A program made the translations under genes and the position numbers. Below are positions 43,983-53,003 of a DNA stretch of 64,000 nucleotides, piece by piece. The notes beneath the pieces are model-generated. The model was not told where the DNA came from. It ran no database searches and saw only the letters and a list, made by a program, of their open reading frames with translations. Every line of letters starts with the position of its first letter. The stretch's first letter is position 1. Source of the stretch: Thermodesulfobacterium sp. (GTDB lineage: Bacteria; Desulfobacterota; Thermodesulfobacteria; Thermodesulfobacteriales; Thermodesulfobacteriaceae); the NCBI GenBank assembly GCA_017656385.1, contig JACDNX010000005.1, forward strand, positions 1 to 64,000, given 5' to 3'.

Positions 43983-44803
43983 TTTAAAATCTCTTTTTCC
44001 AGATTTTTGACTTTTTCATATATAGCTTTTTCCATCAGTTTCACAGGTGGCTCAATGCCTGTCCAGAGTTTAAATTGTTCCACTCCCTGATAAAGAAGCA
44101 TCTGCAGTCCATCAATTATTTTACCATGCTTTTTAGCAAGAGATAAAAACTTTGTTTCCAAAGGCAGATAAACTATATCCATTGCCACTTTAAAACGAGA
44201 TATAACCCTTTCTTCAACTGGACTTTCCCAAGATTTCAATCCCACACTGGTTGTTTGAATTATAATATCTCCATTAGCACTATTAAGCTCTTCCCAAGGT
44301 TTGGCAATTACTCCAAATTTTTTCTCCAAAAATTTAGCTTTTTCAAAAGTCCGATTATAAACAAAGATCTTTTCTGCTCCTCCTTTTATAAGGGCATAGA
44401 CAACAGCTTTTGATGCACCTCCAGCTCCAATAATAACTACTTTTTTATCCTGAATCTCAACTCCATTCTCCTTAAAAGCCTTTAAAACACCTATCCAGTC
44501 TGTATTGTATCCTTTCAAAACCCCATTTTCATTTACAATAGTATTTACTGCTCCGATTTCATAAGCAATTTCATCTATCTCTTCCAGATATTCCATAACT
44601 TTTTCTTTATGAGGTATGGTCACAGACACACCCTTTATATTAAGAGCTCTTATTCCTTCAACAGCCTTTGCTAAATCAGAAGAACTCACCCTAAATGCTC
44701 CGTATACTGCTTTTATATTTTTTTCTCTAAATGCTACATTGTGCATAACTGGAGATAGGGAATGGTCTACAGGGTCTCCGATAATTCCGTAAACTTCATA
44801 CAC
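43979..44803 (-). CDS. aroE: Shikimate dehydrogenase
   Basis: An NADP-dependent enzyme that reduces 3-dehydroshikimate. In 274 residues the shikimate-binding motif DPVDHSLSPVMHN and the catalytic Lys in VTIPHKEKVMEYLEEID are clear, as are GAVNTIVNENGVLKGYNTDW and the cofactor motif VIIGAGGASKAVVYAL. It begins seven bases after aroD and overlaps aroA. Confidence 0.94.
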   Translation of the reverse strand: MYEVYGIIGDPVDHSLSPVMHNVAFREKNIKAVYGAFRVSSSDLAKAVEGIRALNIKGVSVTIPHKEKVMEYLEEIDEIAYEIGAVNTIVNENGVLKGYNTDWIGVLKAFKENGVEIQDKKVVIIGAGGASKAVVYALIKGGAEKIFVYNRTFEKAKFLEKKFGVIAKPWEELNSANGDIIIQTTSVGLKSWESPVEERVISRFKVAMDIVYLPLETKFLSLAKKHGKIIDGLQMLLYQGVEQFKLWTGIEPPVKLMEKAIYEKVKNLEKEILK

Positions 44804-44810
44804 GGCTTAA

Positions 44811-45491
44811 CTACTCCATTATTTCCTTAATCACATTGTAAACTCTTATGGCAGATTTTATATCTAACTGCCCTGGAGCTACAGCTTCTTTTTTAGAAAG
44901 AACCACATAAGTAAAAGGTGAACCGCAAAATAAAGAAAGAATCCTACTGATTTTACCCTTTTCTCCCATTCCAAAAGCTACCAGCTCTATTTTTCTTTCT
45001 TTCGCCAAAAAAATAAATTTAAGAAGTTTAAAAGAGTCCTCTAAATTGTTACACATACAAACTATTTTAGCTCTTTTCACTCCTTTTTCTTTCATCTCCG
45101 AAAGCAATCCAAGTAAATATCTCTCAGATGGCAGCTTTTTAAAGTTATGGTAAGAAAAAAGAATTTTATTAAAATCTAAATCCTTAAATTCATGGGGAAA
45201 TTTTTTGAAAAGTTTCCATTCTATATCAACCAAATAAAAATTTTGTTTTAAAGCCCAAAGGATCCACTCCAATCTAAATTTATCAGGAAAATTTCCAAAA
45301 CCTCCCTCTTCATGGCTTCTAAAGGTAAACAGAAATTTATAAGGCAATTTAAGAAGTGTTTCTAAATGGGAAGTTTTTAAGTCTTTAAGTTTGTCAGCTC
45401 TTATTTCAAAAAAATCTGTATATTTTACTCCTCTTTCTATTTTTTTAAAAAGCCTTTTGCAAGTGTTTTCTGCTAAGGTCAGACAAAACAT
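44811..45491 (-). CDS. aroD: 3-dehydroquinate dehydratase, type I
   Basis: It makes 3-dehydroshikimate by a Schiff-base mechanism. The 226-residue protein keeps the substrate Arg-rich FEIRADKLKDL segment, the catalytic His region FSYHNFKKLPS, the Lys candidate in AKIVCMCNNLEDS and the C-terminal VAFGMGEKGKISRILSLFCG and PGQLDIKSA. It is type I, not the small dodecameric type II. Its ATG overlaps the purH stop by one base (TAATG). Confidence 0.9.
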   Translation of the reverse strand: MFCLTLAENTCKRLFKKIERGVKYTDFFEIRADKLKDLKTSHLETLLKLPYKFLFTFRSHEEGGFGNFPDKFRLEWILWALKQNFYLVDIEWKLFKKFPHEFKDLDFNKILFSYHNFKKLPSERYLLGLLSEMKEKGVKRAKIVCMCNNLEDSFKLLKFIFLAKERKIELVAFGMGEKGKISRILSLFCGSPFTYVVLSKKEAVAPGQLDIKSAIRVYNVIKEIME

Positions 45492-46081
45492 TAAACAGTG
45501 ACAGAAGAAAGGTAATTAAAAATCATCTGATCATAGTCACTCGTTAACTTAAAAACTTTTCTGGCAAGCTCAAGTCTTGTTTTTAAAGTTGTGTTCCCAT
45601 ATTTTTTAATTTCTTCAAGAACTCTGGGATAGTCCTCTGGATAAACAACTACAGTGACATATTTAAAATTTTTAGCTCCTGCTCTTATTAAAGTTGGCCC
45701 TCCAATATCAATATTTTCTATAGCTGTATCAAGATCTACCCCTTTTTTAACTACTTTTTCAAAGGCATAAAGATTAACAACTATCAAATCTATAGATTTT
45801 ATATTATGTTCCCTTACAGTTGTAAGATGATCTTCCTTATCTCTTTTGAACAGAATCCCTCCGTGAACCTTGGGATGAAGAGTTTTTACTCTTCCTTCCA
45901 ATATCTCTGGAAATCCTGTAAGATCAGAAATCTCAATAACTTTTATTCCTCCGTCTCTCAAGACTTTTGCAGTTCCGCCAGTTGAAATAATTTCTATTCC
46001 AAGATTTTCAAGTTCTTTAGCAAAATCAACAATTCCTGTTTTATCTGTAACACTAATTAAAGCTCTTTCTATCTTATCCAT
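45491..46081 (-). CDS. Stand-alone IMP cyclohydrolase (N-terminal domain of PurH)
   Basis: A 196-residue protein equal to only the N-terminal half of bifunctional PurH. It has [57 protein letters not shown] and [28 protein letters not shown]. It ends cleanly at [14 protein letters not shown], the usual domain boundary, without any AICAR transformylase domain following. A genuine stop/start overlap with aroD follows, so it is not a recent truncation. IMP cyclohydrolase should be functional. The transformylase step must be supplied elsewhere, perhaps by a separate PurH2 or PurP. Confidence 0.85.
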   Translation of the reverse strand: MDKIERALISVTDKTGIVDFAKELENLGIEIISTGGTAKVLRDGGIKVIEISDLTGFPEILEGRVKTLHPKVHGGILFKRDKEDHLTTVREHNIKSIDLIVVNLYAFEKVVKKGVDLDTAIENIDIGGPTLIRAGAKNFKYVTVVVYPEDYPRVLEEIKKYGNTTLKTRLELARKVFKLTSDYDQMIFNYLSSVTV

Positions 46082-46082
46082 T

Positions 46083-47246
46083 TTATTCTCCCTTTGAAAG
46101 TCCTATTTCTTCATCAGTAAGATAACAGGCTGGATCAGGAGCCCATATGTCTCCTGTCACAGCTTCAGCTCTTGCTCTAAAATTTCCTGCACAAAGATCC
46201 AAAAATTTACACTTAGCACATCTTCCCTTAACATATTTTTTCTTTTCTTTTAACTTTGCCATTAAGGGATTTGAAGTATCCATCCATATCTCACTAAAGG
46301 GCCTTTCTCTCACATTTCCAAAATTATAGGTTCGCCAGAATTGATCTGCATAAACGAACCCATCCCAAGAAACACATCCAATTCCAACTCCACTGTTATT
46401 TCCTCCATTTATCTTAAGAAGCTGATATACTTTTTCTGATTTGGGATGATTTTCTTTTTTCATTCTTAAATATAAATAGGGACCGTCTGCATGATTATCA
46501 ACTGTCAAAACCTCCACTTTTAAACCTTTTTCATGCAGATCTTTCGTTTTATCAATAATAAAATCCACCCAGTAACGGGTTTCTTCATGACTGAGATCTT
46601 GTTCTATCAGTTTTGATCCCCTTCCTGAATAAACAAGATGATAAAAACAGATTCTCGGAATTTTCAATTCTTCAACTAAGTCAAAAATTTTAGGAATTTC
46701 CTTAGCATTGAGCTTACTTATAGTAAATCTCAATCCCACTTTAAGATCTACCTTCTTGCAAGCCTCAATAGCTGAAATTACCTTTTTAAAAGCTCCTTTA
46801 ACGCCCCTAAATTTATCATGCACCTCTTCCCAGCCATCAAGACTTATTCCTACATAGGAGACTCCCAGATTTTTTAATTCTTTGGCAAGAGAATCATCAA
46901 TAAGAATTCCATTAGTAGAAATAACTGTCCTTAATCCAGAGTTTACTGCTTTGTGAATAAGGTCAAGAATATCGTTTCTTACCAAAGGTTCTCCACCAGA
47001 AAAAAGAATTACAGGACAACCAAACTCTGCAAGATCTTCAAGAAGTTTAAATCCTTCTTCAGTAGTTAGCTCATTAGGTGCCGGGGTATTGTCAGCTTTG
47101 GCATAACAGTGAATGCATCTTAAATTACAAGCTTTGGTAGTATTCCATACAACCACCGGTCTTTTGTCTATGGAAGGTGTTTCCCCGTATCTTATGTGAT
47201 CAAGAGACTCTGTAGCACCACAATAAAGTTTAGATATACTTATCAT
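46083..47246 (-). CDS. Radical SAM enzyme of the alternative haem pathway, AhbC/NirJ family
   Basis: A 387-residue radical SAM protein. The cluster-binding motif is [15 protein letters not shown] near residues 36-50. The C-terminal SPASM/Twitch-like region contains [33 protein letters not shown] and [18 protein letters not shown], a pattern shared by AhbC and NirJ. AhbC trims 12,18-didecarboxysiroheme to Fe-coproporphyrin III in sulfate reducers and archaea, which lack the protoporphyrin route. AhbC rather than NirJ is preferred because nothing here suggests nitrite reductase. The product would support the many hemes of the HmcA-like protein. AhbD cannot be excluded. Confidence 0.75.
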   Translation of the reverse strand: MISISKLYCGATESLDHIRYGETPSIDKRPVVVWNTTKACNLRCIHCYAKADNTPAPNELTTEEGFKLLEDLAEFGCPVILFSGGEPLVRNDILDLIHKAVNSGLRTVISTNGILIDDSLAKELKNLGVSYVGISLDGWEEVHDKFRGVKGAFKKVISAIEACKKVDLKVGLRFTISKLNAKEIPKIFDLVEELKIPRICFYHLVYSGRGSKLIEQDLSHEETRYWVDFIIDKTKDLHEKGLKVEVLTVDNHADGPYLYLRMKKENHPKSEKVYQLLKINGGNNSGVGIGCVSWDGFVYADQFWRTYNFGNVRERPFSEIWMDTSNPLMAKLKEKKKYVKGRCAKCKFLDLCAGNFRARAEAVTGDIWAPDPACYLTDEEIGLSKGE

Positions 47247-47249
47247 TTT

Positions 47250-47612
47250 TTACTTTACCCCTTTCAGCCATTTTTCTAATTTTTCAACTGTTTCTTTTTC
47301 TTCTAAAGGGCATGTAATTATGTCATCTACTCCACAGTCTTTGGCTTTTACTTCTTCTTCTTTATATTTACATTTGCAAACAGCTAAAATCGGAATATCC
47401 TTTGTTTTATCATCAGATTTTAAAAGAAGTGTAACTGCAAATCCATCAAGAAGTGGCAGATCCTTTTCAAGAATAATAAGCTTGGGAGGATCTTTTTTGG
47501 CTAATTCCAACAAAGTCTCTCCGTCTTCAATAAGTTTATATTTAATTTTATAACCCTCCAGAAGTTTCACTAACTTATTAAATAAACTTTCTGAAAGAGC
47601 TAGATATACCAT
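47250..47612 (-). CDS. Degenerate response-regulator receiver domain with Cys substitutions
   Basis: A 120-residue protein with a CheY-like fold but no phosphorylation site. The usual phospho-Asp is Glu49 (LIILEKDLPLLDGF), the conserved Thr is Cys79 (ILAVCKCKYK) and the conserved Lys before Pro is Cys101 (IITCPLEEK). The N-terminal acidic pair reads SE. Cysteines at 79, 81, 93 and 101 sit near where the active site would be. It could be a protein-protein adapter or a redox or metal sensor, which is inference. It lies between the ClpX-like ATPase and ahbC with gaps of seven and three bases. Confidence 0.75.
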   Translation of the reverse strand: MVYLALSESLFNKLVKLLEGYKIKYKLIEDGETLLELAKKDPPKLIILEKDLPLLDGFAVTLLLKSDDKTKDIPILAVCKCKYKEEEVKAKDCGVDDIITCPLEEKETVEKLEKWLKGVK

Positions 47613-47619
47613 TTTTCTT

Positions 47620-49242
47620 TCAAGCTAAAAGATACTCTTTTATAAATCTTTCTGGATTTTTAAATGCTAAAGAATTGATATAAATAGTCTCTTTTCCCTG
47701 CATGTCTTTTAAATAATTTAAACTGTATTCTAATTTTGACATAATTTTTTCACAATAGGTAAAAACTCCCCAATTTTTATTAATCGCAACTTCCAATATA
47801 TCATCCACAGCATCATCAGTAAAGGCTATCTTAATAAAATTTTTTCGTTCAAAAGCAGACTCATAACTCTTTATCTGTCTCCAAATAGACAAAATTTCTT
47901 CAACAGCTTGATTTAATTCTATATCTTTTTCTTTGTAAAGTTTAAATATCATCTCAAATCTTTTAGGTGTAATTTTGAATTTGTCTTCTTGAAACAATTT
48001 TTTTCTATTGGTTAAATATCTTTCTAATCTTTTTTTCTCGTCCTCTAAAGCTCTAAGGTAATTTTCTTTCCATCTGGGGTTGTAAGGAGATTCAGTCATA
48101 GCTGATAGAACTCCATAGGGATCTTCAACAATTTCTTTGGTAACCCCTAAAAAGTTAAGAGGTAAAGATGGTAAAGTTCTTTCATATGGAATGAGAATTC
48201 TTTCTAAAATGCGACCTAAAGCCCGAGCACCTGTGCTTTCTTCGTAAGCTATTTCAGCTATTCCTCTCAGTGCATCTTCTGTAAAAGCAAGATCTATGTT
48301 GTAAACTTTAAAATCTCTTTTTTTATTTATTACTATAGGATCATTCGGATTGGCAAGAATCTCATACAAATCATCTTTTCTCAAAGGTTCAAATACCGCG
48401 ATAACTGGAAATCTTCCTACAAACTCTCGTTCAAACCCATAATTTACTAAATCCTCAGGAGTAACAAACTTCAAATAATTAATTTTAGCCTCCTTTTTAC
48501 TTTCTATTTCAGAAATAAAACCTAAGCCCTGTTTTTTCATCCTTTTTTTAATAATATCTTCCAATCCTTGAAATGCTCCACTTACAATAAAAAGCACATA
48601 TTTGGTATTAAGAGTAAGCTTTTTCCTTTTATGTTTTCTTTGCATTTCTGAGAACTCAAAAAGGTTATAATTTTCGTGAGGTATTTTAATCTCTACTTCA
48701 GTTTCTTCCAAAGGTTTTAATAAAGCTCTTTGAACTCCGGTTCTTGAAATATCAGGACCGATGGTTTCTCCGGGAGAAGCAATTTTATCAATTTCATCTA
48801 AAAATACTATTCCAAACTGAGCCTTCTCTAAGTCTCCATTAGACTCCCAATACAAATCTCTTATTAAATCTTCTATATCTCCTCCTACATACCCTGTTTC
48901 ACTAAATTTTGTGGCATCACCCTTCACAAAGGGAACTCCAATTTTTTTAGCAATAAGCTTTATCATATAAGTTTTACCAACTCCTGTAGGTCCTATAATA
49001 AATATGTTATTTTTTATAAACTCTGTTTTGTCCTCCCCACCATACCTAAAAAGAAAATTTCTGATTTTATGAAAATGAGTGCAGATTTTGGTTGCTATAA
49101 TAGCTTTAGCTTCTTTCTGACCAACAATATATTCATCTAAATAAGCTTCAAGTTCTGTAGGTTTAAAATTGAACTCATAAAAGGGCTTATAACCTTTTGA
49201 AGTGCTAACCCTTTCTATTTTATACTTGGGTGTTTTTAGCAT
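47620..49242 (-). CDS. ClpX-like AAA+ ATPase without the zinc-binding domain
   Basis: A ~540-residue AAA+ protein of the ClpX/HslU class. It has LDEYIVGQKEAKAIIATKI, Walker A IIGPTGVGKTYMIKLIA, DATKFSETGYVGGDIEDLIR, Walker B GIVFLDEIDKIASPGE, RTGVQRALLKPLE and GREFVGRFP-like GFEREFVGRFPVIA. Sensor 2 is in STGARALGRILERIL. The N-terminal Cys4 zinc domain of ClpX is absent; the protein begins about 30 residues before the ATPase. The ClpP-docking loop is LGF in KQGLGFISEIESKK. A C-terminal extension of ~150 residues is charged and unrecognised. The ATG at 49242 is preferred over a TTG six bases upstream. Confidence 0.8.
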   Translation of the reverse strand: MLKTPKYKIERVSTSKGYKPFYEFNFKPTELEAYLDEYIVGQKEAKAIIATKICTHFHKIRNFLFRYGGEDKTEFIKNNIFIIGPTGVGKTYMIKLIAKKIGVPFVKGDATKFSETGYVGGDIEDLIRDLYWESNGDLEKAQFGIVFLDEIDKIASPGETIGPDISRTGVQRALLKPLEETEVEIKIPHENYNLFEFSEMQRKHKRKKLTLNTKYVLFIVSGAFQGLEDIIKKRMKKQGLGFISEIESKKEAKINYLKFVTPEDLVNYGFEREFVGRFPVIAVFEPLRKDDLYEILANPNDPIVINKKRDFKVYNIDLAFTEDALRGIAEIAYEESTGARALGRILERILIPYERTLPSLPLNFLGVTKEIVEDPYGVLSAMTESPYNPRWKENYLRALEDEKKRLERYLTNRKKLFQEDKFKITPKRFEMIFKLYKEKDIELNQAVEEILSIWRQIKSYESAFERKNFIKIAFTDDAVDDILEVAINKNWGVFTYCEKIMSKLEYSLNYLKDMQGKETIYINSLAFKNPERFIKEYLLA

Positions 49243-49284
49243 AAACAAAAATTAATATACGTCTTTTTTCGAAAAAGTAAACAT

Positions 49285-51642
49285 CTACAACAAATCTTCT
49301 GGATCAATATCAATAACAAATTTAAATCCTGATACCTTAAATTTTGTTAAAAACTTAAACAATACACTATTTATCGCCTTGTAATTTTTGGTTTTTAAAA
49401 TGATATGCCACCTGTAAAAACCCCTCAACTTTCTAAAAGGACAAGGAGCAGGTCCTAATATTTCAACACTCTTTATATTCAGTTGTGAAAAAAGTTCTTC
49501 TAAAATTTTTCTTGCTTCCACACATTTTTCTCTTACTTTATCCTCTTTTACCCCTTCAATTCTTATTACTGCAAGTCTCACAAAAGGTGGAAAAAGAAAC
49601 TTTTTTCTGAGTTCTATCTCTTCTTCATAAAATTTTTCGTAGTTTTGCTCCAAAGCACACTCTATAGCATAATGATCTCTTATAGCACTCTGAAAAATTA
49701 CTTTTCCTTTTTCTTTTTTTCTACCTGCTCTTCCTGAAGCTTGAATCAGTAATTGAAAGGTCCTTTCTCCAGCTTTATAATGAGGAAGAAATAAACCCTC
49801 TTCTGCTTTTAAAATACTTACTAAATTCACCTCAGGAAAATTGTGTCCATGAACACCCATTTGAGTTCCTACTATTATTTTAGGCTCTGATTTATAAAGT
49901 CTCTCCAGAACCTGTAAAAGTTTCTTTTCAGTATTTACAGCATCTCTATCCAGCCTTATAACCTCTATCCCCGGAAAAATTTTTTTTATCTCTTCTTCCA
50001 CTTTTTCAGTTCCTGCTCTTCTGAACTTCATTTTAAACCCTCTACATTGGGGACAGAGAGTTAAAGCACTTACTTCAAAATTGCAATAGTGACATAGAAG
50101 CAATTTTTCTTCCTTATGATAGGTAAGAGGAATTCCGCAATTTGGACAACTCCAGATATAATGACACTCTTCACATTCAACAAGAGGAGCATACCCCCTT
50201 CTGTTTAGATAAAGAAATACTGATTTGCCGCCTATCAATATCTCTTCTATTTCTCTTTTAAGCTCATCCGAAATAAGCAAAAACTTTTTGTTTTCAATAA
50301 ATTTTATTTCTGGTAGACTGACAAAAGGCCTTTCTTTCAACATAAAAAGATGATATTTACCTTTCTTAGCAAAATAAAAACTCTTAATGCTTGGAGTAGC
50401 AGAACCAAGAATTACAGGAATATCTTCCATTTTTCCTCTAATAAGTGCCAAATCCCTGGCATGATACTTACATGCTAAATTTTCTTCTTTATAAGACGGG
50501 TCATGCTCCTCATCCACAATAATAAGCCCTAAGTTACTTAGAGGAGCAAAAATTGCAGATCTTGTTCCTATTACTATATCTACCTCGTCTTTTAATATCC
50601 TCATCCATTCTCCAAGTCTCTCAGAGGGAGAAAGTCCACTGTGAAGAAGAGCAATTTTATTTTTAAAGTAATTCAAAAGTAACATCTCCATATAGGTGGT
50701 TAAAGCTATTTCAGGAACTAAAACCAAGACTTTTTTCTTATTTTTTAAGACCTCCCTGATCATTTTTATGTAAATTAAGGATTTCCCACTTCCTGTAACT
50801 CCATAAAGAAGAATAGGTTTAAATCCACCCTGATAAAACAACTTTTTAATTTTTTCAAAAATTTCTTTTTGTGACGAAGTTAACTGATATTTCTCTGGAA
50901 CTTCTAAAGAAACCATAATTTTTCTAATTTTAGGATATTCAATTCTCTCCAATACACCTTTTTCTATCAACCTTTTTATCTCTTTAGAGGAAAATCTATT
51001 TTTTAAAATCTTTTCGGGAACTTCTATTTTTTCTTCAAGATACTTAACGATTTCGCTTTCCAAAATTTTCTCATCAAGTTTCAAATCACTTTTAATCCTT
51101 ATGAAGGCTTCTGTAGGAATTTTAGCTTTAGGAAATTCTGATTTAATAACAACCCATCCTTTTTCTTTAAACTCACTGATCTGCTTCATAGTAAAACCTG
51201 TTTTTCTTAAAAAATACTTTAAGTCATATCCTTTCTTTTTTATTAAAGAAAACTCCTCAGGCAAATAACCTTCTTTAACAGCTTCTTTTCCTTTTTCAGT
51301 AAGATAAATCCTTTTTTTAGGCAAAGAAAAAACTCCTGGGGGTAAGGCAATTTTATAAACTAACCCCAGAGGAGCAATGTAATACTGAGATACCCATTCT
51401 AAAAAAGAAAAAAGATTAAAAGAAACTAATGGTGAACTGTCTAAGATTTCTTCTATCCATTTATACTCTATTTCAGGAGAAAGATCTTTTTCTGTAACTT
51501 CAAAACAGTCTTTCACTATACCGATTAGATGATAGTTTTTAAAAGGAACAAGAACTCTTATCCCGGGGATAACAAAGTCTTTACTGAGGTAAAAAAAGCT
51601 TTGATAAAGCGGGAGGGGTAAAACAACATCAACTAAATACAT
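49285..51642 (-). CDS. priA: Primosomal replication-restart helicase PriA
   Basis: A 785-residue superfamily 2 helicase that reloads the replisome at stalled forks. The N-terminal DNA-binding domain has the typical VDVVLPLPLYQSFFYL start and a winged-helix segment. Helicase motifs are LLYGVTGSGKSLIYIKMIRE, LIIVDEEHDPSYKEE, LGSATPSIKSFY and QASGRAGRKKEKGKVIFQ. Eight zinc-binding cysteines lie in CEECHYIWSCPNCG and LCHYCNFEVSALTLCPQCRG. It starts directly after galU on the same strand. Confidence 0.94.
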   Translation of the reverse strand: MYLVDVVLPLPLYQSFFYLSKDFVIPGIRVLVPFKNYHLIGIVKDCFEVTEKDLSPEIEYKWIEEILDSSPLVSFNLFSFLEWVSQYYIAPLGLVYKIALPPGVFSLPKKRIYLTEKGKEAVKEGYLPEEFSLIKKKGYDLKYFLRKTGFTMKQISEFKEKGWVVIKSEFPKAKIPTEAFIRIKSDLKLDEKILESEIVKYLEEKIEVPEKILKNRFSSKEIKRLIEKGVLERIEYPKIRKIMVSLEVPEKYQLTSSQKEIFEKIKKLFYQGGFKPILLYGVTGSGKSLIYIKMIREVLKNKKKVLVLVPEIALTTYMEMLLLNYFKNKIALLHSGLSPSERLGEWMRILKDEVDIVIGTRSAIFAPLSNLGLIIVDEEHDPSYKEENLACKYHARDLALIRGKMEDIPVILGSATPSIKSFYFAKKGKYHLFMLKERPFVSLPEIKFIENKKFLLISDELKREIEEILIGGKSVFLYLNRRGYAPLVECEECHYIWSCPNCGIPLTYHKEEKLLLCHYCNFEVSALTLCPQCRGFKMKFRRAGTEKVEEEIKKIFPGIEVIRLDRDAVNTEKKLLQVLERLYKSEPKIIVGTQMGVHGHNFPEVNLVSILKAEEGLFLPHYKAGERTFQLLIQASGRAGRKKEKGKVIFQSAIRDHYAIECALEQNYEKFYEEEIELRKKFLFPPFVRLAVIRIEGVKEDKVREKCVEARKILEELFSQLNIKSVEILGPAPCPFRKLRGFYRWHIILKTKNYKAINSVLFKFLTKFKVSGFKFVIDIDPEDLL

Positions 51643-52524
51643 TTAACAAATTTTTCTTTCATTTACAAAGCTTATTAAAACCTCTTTTAAAGCAGGATTT
51701 TTTATAGCATAGTGCAGAACTGTTTTAAAAAAACCTTCTTTATTCCCTGTATCAAATCTTGTTCCCTCAAACAGATATGCATAAACTTCATATCCATTAT
51801 TTATCATTAACTGAATAGCATCAGTTAATTGATATTCTCCCTGAACTTTGGGAATTTTTTTCAAAAATTCAAAAATAACAGGATCAAAAATATATCTTCC
51901 TATAATAGCTAAATTAGAAGGTGCCTCTTCTGGAGATGGTTTTTCCACCACCTTTTTTATTTTTATTAAATTATCTCCTACTCTCTCTCCATCAATAACT
52001 CCATACCTATGAATATCTTTTTTTGAAACCTCCTCAACAGCAATGATACTATGATTTTGAGTTTGATTTGAGAGAAGATTGTAAACATCTATCATTTGTT
52101 TTAAACAAGGGGTTTCTGCATCAACAAGATCATCTCCCAAAACAACTGCAAAAGGCTCATTTTCTACAGCTCTTTCAGCCATAAGTACAGCATGACCAAG
52201 CCCCTCAGGAACTTTCTGACGCACTTCTATTAATTGCTTTATCTTTTCTTCTACTTCTTCTACCTTTTTAAGAAGCTCTGGTTTGTTCCTTTCTTTCAAA
52301 AAACTTCTTAAGCTCAAATTTGTATCAAAGTAGTCAATAATTCCTCCCTTTCCCTGAGAAATAATGAATATAAGTGTGTTTATTTCTGAAGATATAATCT
52401 CATCAACTACATATTCAATAGTAGGTCTATCAATTATATTGAGAAGCTCCTTTGGAACTACTTTGGTAATGGGAAGCATCCTTGTCCCAAGCCCAGCAAC
52501 AGGAATTACCGCTTTTCTTATCAT
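51643..52524 (-). CDS. galU: UTP-glucose-1-phosphate uridylyltransferase
   Basis: It makes UDP-glucose, the substrate of Ugd encoded at 40240. In 293 residues the nucleotide motif AVIPVAGLGTRMLPITKVVP and KELLNIIDRPTIEYVVDEII are present. VPEGLGHAVLMAERAVENEP, the catalytic VVLGDDLVD and FEGTRFDTGNKEGFFKTVL follow. The Shine-Dalgarno GAAAGGAGGG is strong. It lies 20 bases downstream of the 152-residue orphan gene. Confidence 0.94.
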   Translation of the reverse strand: MIRKAVIPVAGLGTRMLPITKVVPKELLNIIDRPTIEYVVDEIISSEINTLIFIISQGKGGIIDYFDTNLSLRSFLKERNKPELLKKVEEVEEKIKQLIEVRQKVPEGLGHAVLMAERAVENEPFAVVLGDDLVDAETPCLKQMIDVYNLLSNQTQNHSIIAVEEVSKKDIHRYGVIDGERVGDNLIKIKKVVEKPSPEEAPSNLAIIGRYIFDPVIFEFLKKIPKVQGEYQLTDAIQLMINNGYEVYAYLFEGTRFDTGNKEGFFKTVLHYAIKNPALKEVLISFVNERKIC

Positions 52525-52544
52525 GAACCCTCCTTTCTGTGAAT

Positions 52545-53003
52545 TTAAAATTCTTCTTTTAATTTTTCATAGAACGATTTAAAATCCTTATATAAATCGA
52601 ACCAATATTGAGATGCTTTTTGATATACTCTTTCAAAATCAAAAATATGATCCTCTGAAATAACCAGATTGGCACTTAATAAAAATGTTTTTTTAGGGTC
52701 AAGTGTTTTTGTTTCAGGTAGTATGTAAATTAAAAATATTTCTCTTCTCTTCTCAACAGGAAGTTTTTCATTTAAAAAATTCCCCAGCTCTTTTATTTCT
52801 TCTAACTTTTTTGCTCCTATAATTACCATACTTACCAGGGCTATTTTACACCAATAAATAAGATCTCCCAGGTTTTTTATTTCTCTGATTTCAAAATTTT
52901 CATATAAATGTTTTTTAATTGTATCAAAGTTCGAATCCAGATTCCAATAGATCAAACAAAGAGGCTTTTCTATAAGATAATCTTGATATTCTACTATTTT
53001 CAT
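52545..53003 (-). CDS. Unrecognised 152-residue protein encoded after the PilT-like ATPases
   Basis: I do not recognise a family. The sequence alternates predicted strands and helices: VSMVIIGAKKLEEIKELGNF, REIFLIYILPETKTLDPKKT, then FLLSANLVISEDHIFDFERV. This resembles the second half of a receiver-like alpha/beta fold without phosphorylation residues. It ends in a charged amphipathic helix. It has no signal or membrane span. Its start overlaps the second PilT-like gene by four bases (ATGA), so a role with the pilus retraction ATPases is possible. That role is inferred from context only. Confidence 0.55.
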   Translation of the reverse strand: MKIVEYQDYLIEKPLCLIYWNLDSNFDTIKKHLYENFEIREIKNLGDLIYWCKIALVSMVIIGAKKLEEIKELGNFLNEKLPVEKRREIFLIYILPETKTLDPKKTFLLSANLVISEDHIFDFERVYQKASQYWFDLYKDFKSFYEKLKEEF

